From: Pararhodospirillum photometricum DSM 122
Lineage (GTDB): Bacteria; Pseudomonadota; Alphaproteobacteria; Rhodospirillales; Rhodospirillaceae
Reading direction: 5' to 3'
Length of the DNA: 9,783 nucleotides
Assembly (NCBI RefSeq): GCF_000284415.1
Contig: NC_017059.1
Coordinates: forward strand, 2,049,735 to 2,059,517
Below the pieces are notes generated by a model that saw only the letters and a program-made list of their open reading frames with translations, was not told the origin of the DNA and did no database searches. The translations under genes and the position numbers were made by a program. This document shows, piece by piece, positions 1-7,433 of this stretch; position 1 is the stretch's first letter; each line of letters starts with the position of its first letter.

Positions 1-1965
1 CCCGGGGCCCATGGCCTGCACGCCCGTCCTGCCACCGCGCTGGTCGGCGTGGCCAAGCGGTTCCAGGCCCAGGTCCGTGTGCGCCACGGCGACAAGGTGG
101 CCGACGCCCGCAGTCTGGGGGGCCTGCTGCGCCTGGGGGCCGGCCCTGGGGCCGTCTTGCGGGTATCGGCCGAGGGCCCCGATGCCCAGCAGGCCCTGAC
201 GGCCGTGCAAGACGCCTTCGCAAGCGGTCTTGATGACGAGCCCGAGGCCGTCGCGACCCCGGCCGGCGTTGTCAGCGCCGTGGCCTACGAGGGGCGGGTG
301 TTTTCGGGTGTGGCGGCGTCGCCCGGCTGCGCCCTGGGGCCGGTGTTTCGCTTTGCCCGCGAGCGTCTGGTTTATGCCGCCACCGCCCGCGACCCGGCCC
401 TGGAGCTTGAGAAGCTTGACCGGGCCCTTGCCACGGCGCGCCGCCAGCTCAACGACTTGTATACCGACGTTTGGAAAAAAACCGGGGCCGCCCGCGCCGG
501 GATCTTCCGGGCTCACCAGGAGTTCTTGGAAGACCCGGAAATGATTGATGCCGCCTTGGTCATGATCCGCAAGGGCCGCAGTGCGGCTTTTGCCTGGGAG
601 CACACCTATGTCGAGCGGGCCGGAATGCTGGCTGGCATGAAGGATCCTGTCTTGGCCCAACGCGCCGTCGATCTGGCCGATGTCGGGCGCCGTGTGTTGC
701 GCTTGCTGGCCGATCGCCTTGAAGACGAAAGCCCCCTGCCCACCGTGCCGTGCATTTTGGTTGCCGAGGATCTGACTCCCTCCGATACCGCGCACCTCGA
801 CCCGGCCCTGGTGCTGGGGCTGTGCACGGCCAGCGGCGGCCCAACGTCGCATACCGCTATTCTCGCCCGGTCGCTGGATATTCCGGCGGTGGTGGGCATG
901 GGCGAGGCCATTTTGGAGTTGGCGTCCGGCAAGCCGGTGCTGATCGACGGCGCCCAGGGTGTTTTGGTGGTCGAGCCCACCGGGGCCGATCGCGCCTGGG
1001 CCGAGCGGCAGCGTCGGGAAGTCCAGGCCCGCCGCGCCCTTGAGCGCCGCGACTGTTACAAGCCGGCCCTGACCACCGATGGCCAGCGCATTGAGGTGGT
1101 GGCCAACATCAGCGATGGCGACGAGGCGGCCCGCGCCGTGGCCGCCGGGGGCGAGGGGGTTGGCCTATTGCGCACCGAATTCCTGTTCGTCAATCGCGAT
1201 GCCGCTCCGAGCGAGGACGAGCAGGTGGCCATCTACGGCGGCATGGTCCAGGCCCTCAACGGTCTTCCCCTGATCATCCGCACCTTGGATGTTGGCGGCG
1301 ACAAGACCATTCCCTATCTCAGCCAGCCGGCCGAGGCTAACCCCTTCCTGGGCGAGCGGGGCATCCGGTTTTGTCTCGCCCATGAGGACGTGTTTCGCAC
1401 CCAGTTGCGCGCCATTTATCGCGCCGCGTCGCAGGGGCCGGTGCGCCTTATGTTTCCCATGATTGCCCTGGTCGAGGAGTTGGAGGCGGCCCGTGCCCTG
1501 GCCGAGAGCGTGCGCCAGGAGCTGGGGGCCGCGCCTGTCGAGATTGGCATCATGATCGAGGTGCCCTCGGCCGTGGCAATGGCTCCCGAACTGGCGCGCC
1601 GGGTGGACTTCTTTTCCATCGGCACCAATGACCTGACCCAATACACCCTGGCCATGGACCGCATGCATCCGACCTTGGCACGCAAGGCCGACGGCCTGCA
1701 CCCGGCGGTTTTGCGTCTGATCGACCAGACTGTGCGTGCGGCCGACGCGGCCGGCATTTGGGTTGGGGCCTGTGGCGGCATTGCCGGCGATCCCCTGGGG
1801 GTGAGCGTGCTGACCGGCCTGGGGGTGCGCGAACTCAGTGTTTCCATTCCCAGTATTGCCGCCGTGAAGGCGCAGATCCGCACCCAGGCCCTGGCCGACA
1901 ACCGGGCTTTGGCCCAGCGTGCCCTGGCCTGTCTTGATGCCGCCGCCGTGCGGGCCCTGGTCTGA
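1..1965 (+). CDS. fruB: Multiphosphoryl transfer protein FruB, HPr and Enzyme I domains (5' end outside window)
   Basis: This is the energy-coupling protein of the fructose PTS: it takes phosphate from PEP and passes it through EI and HPr towards the fructose-specific IIA domain. The frame is open from base 1, so the gene starts upstream. The first residues in view read GLHARPATALVGVAKR, the HPr active site, with the phospho-accepting His at bases 19-21. A Ser in RSLGGLL sits where HPr Ser46 lies. Enzyme I starts near base 298 (VFSGVAASPG). Its phospho-His is in GGPTSHTAILAR (bases 850-852). The PEP-binding barrel follows with GLLRTEFLF, RTLDVGGDK, NPFLGERGIRF and FFSIGTNDLTQYTLAMDR, and the catalytic Cys is in GACGGIAGDP (bases 1771-1773). 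FruB proteins of the Rhodobacter type have a IIA-HPr-EI layout; the IIA part is inferred to lie upstream. The fruK start follows 11 bases after the stop, so the genes are co-transcribed. Confidence 0.95.
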   Translation, partial: PGAHGLHARPATALVGVAKRFQAQVRVRHGDKVADARSLGGLLRLGAGPGAVLRVSAEGPDAQQALTAVQDAFASGLDDEPEAVATPAGVVSAVAYEGRVFSGVAASPGCALGPVFRFARERLVYAATARDPALELEKLDRALATARRQLNDLYTDVWKKTGAARAGIFRAHQEFLEDPEMIDAALVMIRKGRSAAFAWEHTYVERAGMLAGMKDPVLAQRAVDLADVGRRVLRLLADRLEDESPLPTVPCILVAEDLTPSDTAHLDPALVLGLCTASGGPTSHTAILARSLDIPAVVGMGEAILELASGKPVLIDGAQGVLVVEPTGADRAWAERQRREVQARRALERRDCYKPALTTDGQRIEVVANISDGDEAARAVAAGGEGVGLLRTEFLFVNRDAAPSEDEQVAIYGGMVQALNGLPLIIRTLDVGGDKTIPYLSQPAEANPFLGERGIRFCLAHEDVFRTQLRAIYRAASQGPVRLMFPMIALVEELEAARALAESVRQELGAAPVEIGIMIEVPSAVAMAPELARRVDFFSIGTNDLTQYTLAMDRMHPTLARKADGLHPAVLRLIDQTVRAADAAGIWVGACGGIAGDPLGVSVLTGLGVRELSVSIPSIAAVKAQIRTQALADNRALAQRALACLDAAAVRALV

Positions 1966-1976
1966 AGGAGAGTGTC

Positions 1977-2918
1977 ATGTCTCGCCTTGTCGTCGTCTCC
2001 CTGAACGCCGCGGTCGATCAGACGGTGCAGGTGGCCGATTTTCGTCTGGAGGCTGTCAACCGGGTTGTGTCCAGTCGGGACGATGCGGGGGGCAAGGGAG
2101 TCAATGTGGCCTCCTTCCTCGCCCATGTCGGCCATGAGGTGGTGCTGACCGGCCTTCTTGGCGACGCCAACGCCGCGCTTTTTGCCCGCCATTTCGCCGC
2201 CGCCGGGATCACGGATGCCTGCGTTCGGGTGCCCGGGGCGACCCGCACCAATCTCAAGATCATCGACACCCTAAGCGGCGCGGTCACTGACCTGAACTAT
2301 CCCGGCCTCAGCGTGGGCCCCGATGCCCTGGACGCCGTCAAGGCCCGCTTGGAGGAGAGGGCCTCGGGTCTGGAAATCCTGGTTCTCTCGGGCAGCTTGC
2401 CCCGGGGGCTGCCTGAGACCACCTACGCCGAGTTGACCGCCTGGGGGCATCATCGCGGAGCCCTGGTGGTGCTGGATGCCAGCGGCGCTGCCCTGGCCGC
2501 CGCCCTCGACGCTGGTCCCGACCTCATCAAGCCCAACCGTGCCGAACTGGAAGAGTTGCTGGGGGTGCCTCTGCCCACGGCTCAGGCCGTGGCGGCCGCT
2601 GCCCAGCGGTTGCGCGCGCGGGGAGTGGGGCGGGTGGTGGTCTCGATGGGGGCCGAAGGCGCGGTGGTGTGTGACCCGGAGGGCGTGTTTCTGGTCGAGC
2701 CCCCGTCGGTTGCCGTGGTCAGCACCGTGGGCGCCGGGGATGCCATGGTCGCCGGCTTTGTTCATGCCCAAGGTCTGGGGATGGGGGGGGAAGCAGCGGC
2801 GCGCTTGGCGACCGGGTTTTCCCTGGGGGCCTTGGGCGAAATTGGTCCGCGCCTGCCGGCTCTGGCGCGGATCGAGGCCTTGGCCGCGCAGGTGAGCGTT
2901 GGCGTGCTTGCGGTGTAA
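1977..2918 (+). CDS. fruK: 1-phosphofructokinase FruK
   Basis: A cytoplasmic PfkB-family (ribokinase fold) sugar kinase of 313 residues, the usual FruK length. It phosphorylates fructose-1-phosphate, the product of the fructose PTS, to fructose-1,6-bisphosphate with ATP. The N-terminus MSRLVVVSLNAAVDQTV and the GGKGVNVA stretch near residues 38-45 are the substrate-side signature. SGSLPRG is at about 138-144 and KPNRAELEELLG at about 185-196. The PfkB signature STVGAGDAM ends the active site, with the catalytic-base Asp at residue 255. The ATG at 1977 is preceded by AAGGAG at 1965-1970, six bases upstream. It lies between fruB and fruA, matching the fruBKA order known in purple bacteria. The function call rests on both motifs and context; a related PfkB enzyme such as tagatose-6-phosphate kinase is much less likely here. 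Confidence 0.95.
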   Translation: MSRLVVVSLNAAVDQTVQVADFRLEAVNRVVSSRDDAGGKGVNVASFLAHVGHEVVLTGLLGDANAALFARHFAAAGITDACVRVPGATRTNLKIIDTLSGAVTDLNYPGLSVGPDALDAVKARLEERASGLEILVLSGSLPRGLPETTYAELTAWGHHRGALVVLDASGAALAAALDAGPDLIKPNRAELEELLGVPLPTAQAVAAAAQRLRARGVGRVVVSMGAEGAVVCDPEGVFLVEPPSVAVVSTVGAGDAMVAGFVHAQGLGMGGEAAARLATGFSLGALGEIGPRLPALARIEALAAQVSVGVLAV

Positions 2919-2959
2919 GGGGCGGCCTGTCCTGAGAGGTTTAGAAAAAAGAGAGAAGG

Positions 2960-2981
2960 CTGGGGAGGCGGGCCTCCCCAG
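2960..2981. repeat. Intergenic palindromic hairpin repeat, copy A (fruK-fruA spacer)
   Basis: A perfect inverted repeat: arms CTGGGGAGGC and GCCTCCCCAG with a 2-base centre, in the 105-base gap between fruK and fruA. A purine run (AGAAAAAAGAGAGAAGG) precedes it and ACCCCTCC follows. The same arms recur at 6715-6736, and looser versions at 4779-4803 and 8822-8844, so it belongs to a dispersed family. In an operon spacer it could slow exonucleases or attenuate transcription into fruA. No run of T follows it on the + strand; the T-rich side is on the - strand, so it is not a classical terminator for the operon. Confidence 0.8.
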
Positions 2982-3023
2982 ACCCCTCCTTCCTGGTTTG
3001 CTAGTCCAGTCCCGGAGGAAACC

Positions 3024-4748
3024 ATGACATTCATCGTTGCCGTGACGGCCTGTCCCACGGGAATTGCCCACACCCATCTGGCCGCCGAGGCGCTGGAAGC
3101 GACGGCGCGGCGGCGAGGCCACACCGTGCGTGTCGAGCGCCAGAGTGCCCAGGGCATTGAGCATCCTTTGAGTGAGGCCGAGATTGCCAAAGCCGAGGTC
3201 GTTCTGATCGCGGCGGATATTCGGGTGGATGAAAGCCGCTTTGCCGGCAAGCGGATGGGGATGTGTTCGACCAGCGAGGCCATCCGTCATCCCGAACTTG
3301 TTTTGGCTCGTTTGTTGGGGGCGGCCTGGGAGGATGTTGCCGCTCCCGCTTTGGTGCAGCAAGGCTTGACCATCGTCGCCGTGACCGCTTGTCCCACCGG
3401 CATCGCCCACACCTTCATGGCCGCCGATGCCCTCAAGAAAGCGGCGGCCGCCGCCGGTCACACCCTCCACGTCGAAACGCAAGGGTCGGTGGGGGCCAAA
3501 ACCCCGTTAAGCGAGGCGGACATTGCCAGCGCCGACCTCGTGATCATTGCCGCCGATACCCACGTGGACGACACACGCTTTCAGGGGCGCCGGGTCTACA
3601 AGGCGGCGGTGGGGGAGGCGGTGAAGCATCCCCAGGACGTCCTGTCCCGAGCCATGGCCGAGGCCACGGTTCTTGGGGCCGCCAAACCGGCCTACCGCGA
3701 GGCGGTCCAGGCGGCGAAGGCCTCCCATGCGGCGCGCAGCGGTCCCTACAAGCATCTACTGACGGGCGTGTCCTACATGCTGCCCATCGTGGTGGCGGGG
3801 GGCTTGCTGATTGCCTTGTCCTTTGTGTTCGGGATCAAGGCCTTCGAGCAAGAGGGCACGTTGGCGGCGGCCTTGATGAGCATTGGCGGCGGGGCGGCCT
3901 TCAAGATTATGGTCCCGGTGCTGGCCGGCTTTATCGCCTACTCCATCGCCGACCGTCCGGGCTTGGCCCCGGGGCTGATTGGCGGCATGCTGGCTGTCAA
4001 TCTCAACGCGGGCTTTTTGGGGGGGATCGTCGCCGGTTTCCTGGCCGGCTATGTCGCGCGCTGGCTGCGTGACAAGATCACCCTGCCGGCCGCTCTGGAG
4101 ACGCTCAAGCCGGTGTTGATCATTCCCTTGCTGTCCACCTTGGTGGTCGGTTTGGGCATGGTCTACGTCATCGGCACCCCTGTTGCTTATCTCATGACCA
4201 GTCTGACCGGCTTTCTCTCCGGCCTTGGCACCACCAACGCCGTGATGCTCGGCTTGTTGCTGGGCGGCATGATGGCCGTGGACATGGGCGGGCCGGTCAA
4301 CAAGGCGGCCTATGCCTTTGGCGTCAGCCTGTTGACCACCGGCACCACCGCCCCCATGGCCGCCGTGATGGCCGCTGGCATGACCCCGCCGCTGGGCCTT
4401 GCCCTCGCCACCCTGATCGCCCGCAACCGCTTCACGCCCGACGAGCGCGAAGCCGGCAAGGCTGCGGCCATGCTGGGGCTGTCGTTTATCACCGAAGGGG
4501 CTATCCCCTTCGCCGCCAAAGACCCCGCCCGGGTGATCCCGTCGCTCATCCTGGGCTCGGCGGTGACCGGTGCGCTGTCCATGGCCCTTGGCTGTACCTT
4601 GATGGCTCCCCACGGCGGTATCTTCGTTTTGGCGATTCCCAATGCGGTCGGCAACTTGGCCCAGTATGCCCTGGCCATCCTCGCCGGCACCTTGGTGACC
4701 ACCGCGTCGCTGGTCATTTTAAAGAAACCCCTGCCACAAACCCCTTAA
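3024..4748 (+). CDS. fruA: PTS fructose permease FruA, IIB'-IIB-IIC
   Basis: The inner-membrane fructose transporter, 574 residues: it imports fructose and phosphorylates it to fructose-1-phosphate. Two IIB-type repeats come first. The first (about residues 1-95) starts MTFIVAVTACPTGIAHTH with Cys10. The second (about 115-210) reads TIVAVTACPTGIAHTF with Cys123, the expected phosphocysteine. The IIC membrane domain runs from about 245 to 570. It opens with HLLTGVSYMLPIVVAGG and carries the conserved loops GGPVNKAAYAFG (422-433) and FITEGAIPFAAKDPARV (488-504), plus many hydrophobic spans. The ATG at 3024 has GGAGG at 3014-3018. In E. coli FruA, as remembered, the first IIB' repeat lacks the active-site Cys; here both repeats keep it. 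Third gene of the fru operon, followed by a terminator-like hairpin. Confidence 0.96.
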   Translation: MTFIVAVTACPTGIAHTHLAAEALEATARRRGHTVRVERQSAQGIEHPLSEAEIAKAEVVLIAADIRVDESRFAGKRMGMCSTSEAIRHPELVLARLLGAAWEDVAAPALVQQGLTIVAVTACPTGIAHTFMAADALKKAAAAAGHTLHVETQGSVGAKTPLSEADIASADLVIIAADTHVDDTRFQGRRVYKAAVGEAVKHPQDVLSRAMAEATVLGAAKPAYREAVQAAKASHAARSGPYKHLLTGVSYMLPIVVAGGLLIALSFVFGIKAFEQEGTLAAALMSIGGGAAFKIMVPVLAGFIAYSIADRPGLAPGLIGGMLAVNLNAGFLGGIVAGFLAGYVARWLRDKITLPAALETLKPVLIIPLLSTLVVGLGMVYVIGTPVAYLMTSLTGFLSGLGTTNAVMLGLLLGGMMAVDMGGPVNKAAYAFGVSLLTTGTTAPMAAVMAAGMTPPLGLALATLIARNRFTPDEREAGKAAAMLGLSFITEGAIPFAAKDPARVIPSLILGSAVTGALSMALGCTLMAPHGGIFVLAIPNAVGNLAQYALAILAGTLVTTASLVILKKPLPQTP

Positions 4749-4778
4749 CGCCGTTCGGACAAACCAGAAGACCGAGGG

Positions 4779-4820
4779 GCTTGGGGGGCGCGCCTCCCCA
4801 AGCTTCCCTTTCTTGTTTCC
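4779..4820 (+). terminator. Probable terminator after fruA (hairpin repeat copy B)
   Basis: A hairpin 31 bases after the fruA stop: arms GCTTGGGG at 4779-4786 and CCCCAAGC at 4796-4803, extended inward by a G-T and a G-C pair. It is followed on the + strand by the T-rich tail TTCCCTTTCTTGTTT. This is a reasonable Rho-independent terminator for the fru operon. It is a diverged relative of the palindrome at 2960-2981, sharing the GCCTCCCCA core. Confidence 0.65.
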
Positions 4821-4889
4821 CGTCACGTCTGGCGTCCCACGGCTTCATGCGCGCAAATGTATAGTCAGCAGGGCTCGCCTTTTCTGGAT

Positions 4890-4920
4890 AAGCGTTATGC
4901 ACCGCAACAGTATAGCGCTT
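4890..4920. promoter_or_regulatory. Candidate ModE-like operator (Mo-box)
   Basis: Inverted repeat with half-sites AAGCGTTAT (4890-4898) and ATAGCGCTT (4912-4920). Eight of nine positions are complementary, and 13 bases separate the halves. ModE-family molybdate regulators bind inverted repeats with CGnTAT-type halves separated by about this distance. A Mo-storage operon is a natural ModE target. The family assignment of the site is inferred from resemblance and context. No modE gene is in view. Confidence 0.4.
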
Positions 4921-4992
4921 GTTAACTCTATGAAATTATGGAAAATTATGGTCTTCTTACATAAAGTGTCCAAAAAAATAGACAAAGAAGTC

Positions 4993-5020
4993 TTGCGAGT
5001 TGCAGCGATCGCGTTATCTT
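4993..5020 (+). promoter_or_regulatory. Candidate sigma-70 promoter for mosBA
   Basis: TTGCGA (4993-4998) and TATCTT (5015-5020), each 4 of 6 to consensus, with a 16-base spacer. Transcription would start near 5027, giving a leader of about 20 bases that just includes the mosB ribosome site. The match is modest; other -10-like sequences exist further upstream in the AT-rich tract. Confidence 0.35.
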
Positions 5021-5047
5021 TGACCAAACAAAGAGGGAGGCCCTTTG

Positions 5048-5860
5048 ATGGCAGATACGATAACGGCGCTCGAAACCTTGTTGATGCAGGGCTCCTTGAG
5101 CGATCCCGAGCTGCTCGCCGCCGCCGAGCAAGCGCCGGATTACCGCATTCTCCCCGAGGCCACGGTGATCAAGATTGGGGGGCAAAGCGTCATTGATCGC
5201 GGTCGCACCGCCGTCTATCCCCTGGTGGACGAGATCGTTGCCGCGCGCAGCGCTCACAAAATGCTGATCGGCACCGGGGCGGGCACCCGCGCCCGCCACC
5301 TGTATTCGATTGCTGCCGGGCTTGACCTGCCCGCAGGCGTCCTCTCCCAACTCGGCGCGTCCGTCGCCGACCAAAATGCCGCCATGCTGGGGCAACTGCT
5401 GGCCAAGCATGGGATTTCCTCGGTGAGTAATGCCGGCTTGTCCTCGGTCCCGCTGTTTCTCACCCAGGTCAACGCCGTGGTGTTCAGCGGCATGCCGCCC
5501 TACAATCTATGGATCCGTCCGCCGGCCGAGGGGGTGATCCCGCCCTACCGCACCGATGCCGGCTGTTATTTGTTGGCCGAACAGTTCGGCTGCAAGGCGA
5601 TGATCTACGTTAAGGATGAGAACGGCCTTTATACCGGCAATCCCAAGACCGACAAGAAAGCCACCTTTATTCCCCGCATCACGGTGGACGAAATGAAGGC
5701 TCGGGGGTTGCAGGACTCCATCTTGGAGTTTCCGGTGCTTGATCTGCTCAAAGCCGCCCGCCACGTGCGCGAGGTCCAGATCGTGAACGGTCTCGTGCCT
5801 GGGAACCTGACCCGCGCGCTCGCCGGCGAGCATGTCGGGACCATCATCACCGCGGCCTAA
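5048..5860 (+). CDS. mosB: Molybdenum storage protein beta subunit MosB
   Basis: One of two related subunits of the cytoplasmic molybdenum (and tungsten) storage protein, in which an (alpha-beta)3 cage uses ATP to pack molybdate as polyoxo clusters. The protein is 270 residues, the length I recall for Azotobacter vinelandii MosB, and it is near-identical to it in long stretches. These include [13 protein letters not shown] (40-52), [19 protein letters not shown] (73-91), [18 protein letters not shown] (105-122), [13 protein letters not shown] (161-173) and [20 protein letters not shown] (246-265). The fold is that of the amino-acid/UMP kinases. I chose ATG 5048 over an in-frame TTG at 5045: it gives the MADT start resembling Azotobacter MANS and puts GGGAGG (5035-5040) seven bases upstream. 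mosA follows after 13 bases. Confidence 0.95.
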   Translation: MADTITALETLLMQGSLSDPELLAAAEQAPDYRILPEATVIKIGGQSVIDRGRTAVYPLVDEIVAARSAHKMLIGTGAGTRARHLYSIAAGLDLPAGVLSQLGASVADQNAAMLGQLLAKHGISSVSNAGLSSVPLFLTQVNAVVFSGMPPYNLWIRPPAEGVIPPYRTDAGCYLLAEQFGCKAMIYVKDENGLYTGNPKTDKKATFIPRITVDEMKARGLQDSILEFPVLDLLKAARHVREVQIVNGLVPGNLTRALAGEHVGTIITAA

Positions 5861-5873
5861 GAGGGGTCTTGCC

Positions 5874-6695
5874 ATGACCAACCCGACCAGCAGCATCAAG
5901 CATGTCACCTCGGCGCTTGCGCGCCAGACCCTCCTTGACGGTTCGCTCACCAGCCCGGTGGCCGGCGGTCAGCCCATTCCCCTGCTGCCCTGGCTCCGGG
6001 TGGTGAAAATCGGGGGGCGGGCCATCATGGACCGGGGCCGCGAGGCTATTTTGCCCCTTGTTGACGAACTTCGCCGGCTCTTGCCTGAATATCGTCTTCT
6101 CATCTTGACTGGCGCCGGCGTGCGCGCCCGTCATGTGTACAGCGTGGGGCTTGATTTGGGTCTGCCCGTGGGCTCGCTTGCTCCATTGGCGGCCAGCGAA
6201 GCCGGGCAAAACGGGACCATCCTTGCCTCCTTGCTTGCCCCCGAGGGGGTGTCCTATGTCGATCGTCCCACCGTGGCCAATCAACTGGGCATCCACTTGA
6301 TGGCGGCTCGGGCCGTCGTCTCCAGCGCCTTTCCTCCCTACCATACCCACGAATTCCCGGATTCGCGCCTGCCGATCCATCGAGGCGATACCGGCGCTTT
6401 CCTGGTGGCCGATGCCCTCGGCGCCGCGGGGCTGGTTATTGTTGAAGACGTGGACGGGATCTATACCGAGGATCCGCAGGGGCCTAAGGCGGGCGAGGCC
6501 CGTCTGATCGCCGAGACGACCGCCAGCGAGTTGGCCAAGGCTCCGGGCCCTCTGCCGGTGGACCGGGCCTTGCTCGACATCATGCCCCGGGCGCGGCACG
6601 TCAAAAGCGTCCAGGTCATCAACGGCCTTGTGCCGGGCCGCTTGACCGCTGCCTTGCGCGGGCAGCACGTGGGGACGGTCCTGCACGCCCACTAG
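5874..6695 (+). CDS. mosA: Molybdenum storage protein alpha subunit MosA
   Basis: Alpha subunit of the molybdenum storage protein, partner of the preceding MosB, 273 residues (Azotobacter MosA about 276). It is recognised by [11 protein letters not shown] at the start, [16 protein letters not shown] (40-55), [14 protein letters not shown] (75-88), [17 protein letters not shown] (105-121), [15 protein letters not shown] (169-183) and [21 protein letters not shown] (248-268). These are amino-acid-kinase-fold motifs that bind ATP and line the cage. An in-frame ATG at 5832 lies inside mosB. I chose ATG 5874 because it has GAGGGG at 5861-5866 and matches the family N-terminus. Compared with remembered Azotobacter MosA, residue 130 is Asp rather than Glu, and the His-rich loop reads PPYHTHEF rather than PPYHHHEF. 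Both concern cluster-binding positions. Confidence 0.95.
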   Translation: MTNPTSSIKHVTSALARQTLLDGSLTSPVAGGQPIPLLPWLRVVKIGGRAIMDRGREAILPLVDELRRLLPEYRLLILTGAGVRARHVYSVGLDLGLPVGSLAPLAASEAGQNGTILASLLAPEGVSYVDRPTVANQLGIHLMAARAVVSSAFPPYHTHEFPDSRLPIHRGDTGAFLVADALGAAGLVIVEDVDGIYTEDPQGPKAGEARLIAETTASELAKAPGPLPVDRALLDIMPRARHVKSVQVINGLVPGRLTAALRGQHVGTVLHAH

Positions 6696-6714
6696 GGCCC
6701 TCGGAAAGGGAAGG

Positions 6715-6736
6715 CTGGGGAGGCTTGCCTCCCCAG
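6715..6736. repeat. Intergenic palindromic hairpin repeat, copy C (after mosA)
   Basis: Arms CTGGGGAGGC (6715-6724) and GCCTCCCCAG (6727-6736) with a TT centre, starting 19 bases after the mosA stop. The arms and the following ACCCCTCC are identical to the copy at 2960-2981. It may end or protect the mosBA transcript, but no T-run follows on the + strand. A left-arm-only fragment (CTGGGGAGGC) recurs at 6793-6802, just upstream of the next gene. Confidence 0.8.
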
Positions 6737-6830
6737 ACCCCTCCGAACCTGGGGCTTCCCTCAACGCGACCGGGCCTGCGTGAACGTGGGATCTGGGGAG
6801 GCTCCCTTATGGCCAAGGAGGGAAACGCGC

Positions 6831-7433
6831 ATGCGCCAGCTTTTTGTTATCGCAGCCATGATCGCGGGCTGGGCGATGCCCGCCCTGGCCAGCGATCCGG
6901 TGGGCACGGTGGTGGCGGTGCGGCCGCAGGCAACGGCTCAGGTCGATCTCGCGGCGCCGCGCCCCCTTGCCCTGGCGTCGCCGGTGTTCAAGGACGAGAT
7001 GCTGGAAACGGGCACGGCGGGCCGTCTGGCCGTGCAGATGGACGATGGCGCCACCTTGATCCTGGGGGAGGCGGCGCGGCTGCGGGTCGATGATCTGGTG
7101 ATGACGCCCGATCAGACTGCGGGCGTGGTTTCCGTGCTGGCCGGGGCGTTTCAGTGGCGCGGCGGGCGGAAGCTCGATGACGGCGTGGAGATCCGAACGC
7201 CCCTGGCGACCATTGGCATTCGCGGCACCGTCGTCTGGGGAGGCACCCTTGATGATGTGTTCGAGGTCATGGTGCAAGAGGGGCGGGTGACAGTGAGTAC
7301 CGACGCCGGATCGGTGGTACTGGACACCCCGGGGCAAGGCACGGCGGTGCGCTCGCGTGATCAACCGCCCAGTGCGCCGGTTGTGTGGCCGCAGGGGAAG
7401 CGGGAGCGGGCTTATCAGGCCGTGGCGTTTTAG
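6831..7433 (+). CDS. Secreted FecR-domain protein
   Basis: A 200-residue protein with a clear Sec signal peptide (MRQLFVIAAMIAGWAMPALA, cleavage likely before SDPVG). The mature part is a periplasmic FecR-type beta domain, shown by the signature IRTPLATIGIRGT (121-133) after AGRLAVQMDDGATLILGE (63-80). FecR of E. coli relays ferric-citrate signals to a sigma factor. This protein has a signal peptide, no cytoplasmic anti-sigma part and no sigma factor or TonB receptor beside it, so that role is not supported. It resembles the stand-alone FecR-domain proteins of alphaproteobacteria, whose function is unclear. An in-frame GTG at 6780 was set aside because AAGGAGG (6815-6821) sits nine bases before ATG 6831 and the signal peptide starts there. 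Its stop overlaps the end of an insertion-sequence remnant, so the C-terminus may be altered. Confidence 0.8.
   Translation: MRQLFVIAAMIAGWAMPALASDPVGTVVAVRPQATAQVDLAAPRPLALASPVFKDEMLETGTAGRLAVQMDDGATLILGEAARLRVDDLVMTPDQTAGVVSVLAGAFQWRGGRKLDDGVEIRTPLATIGIRGTVVWGGTLDDVFEVMVQEGRVTVSTDAGSVVLDTPGQGTAVRSRDQPPSAPVVWPQGKRERAYQAVAF

Larger units (their letters stand above)
4821..5047 (+). promoter_or_regulatory. AT-rich regulatory region upstream of mosB
   Basis: With the fruA terminator, this makes up the 299-base gap between fruA and mosB. From about 4885 it is much richer in A and T than the flanking genes. It holds an imperfect inverted repeat (4890-4920), a near-tandem pair of 10-mers (TGAAATTATG, GAAAATTATG at 4931-4950), an A-rich run near 4972-4986, and a candidate promoter at 4993-5020. 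An open frame crosses it, but it has no recognisable protein and runs out of frame into mosB, so I read the region as non-coding. The mosB ribosome site (GGGAGG ending at 5040) is at its end. Confidence 0.6.

Noticed and set aside
2271..3482. Long - strand open frame of 403 codons opposite fruK and fruA
   Set aside because: It lies opposite two clearly recognised genes, has no recognisable domain, and shows the His/Gly/Arg-rich composition typical of GC-rich antisense frames.
3756..4613. - strand open frame of 285 codons opposite the FruA IIC domain
   Set aside because: Shadow of fruA; Gly/His/Gln-rich translation without any family motif.
4813..5196. + strand open frame crossing the mosB upstream region
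   Set aside because: No recognisable protein; it overlaps the mosB start in another frame and runs through promoter-like AT-rich sequence.
5847..6764. - strand open frame of 305 codons opposite mosA
   Set aside because: Antisense to a confident MosA gene; no motif supports it.
6780..6830. Upstream GTG start for the FecR-domain protein
   Set aside because: It would place 17 charged residues before the signal peptide, has no ribosome site, and overlaps the repeat fragment; ATG 6831 has AAGGAGG at good spacing.
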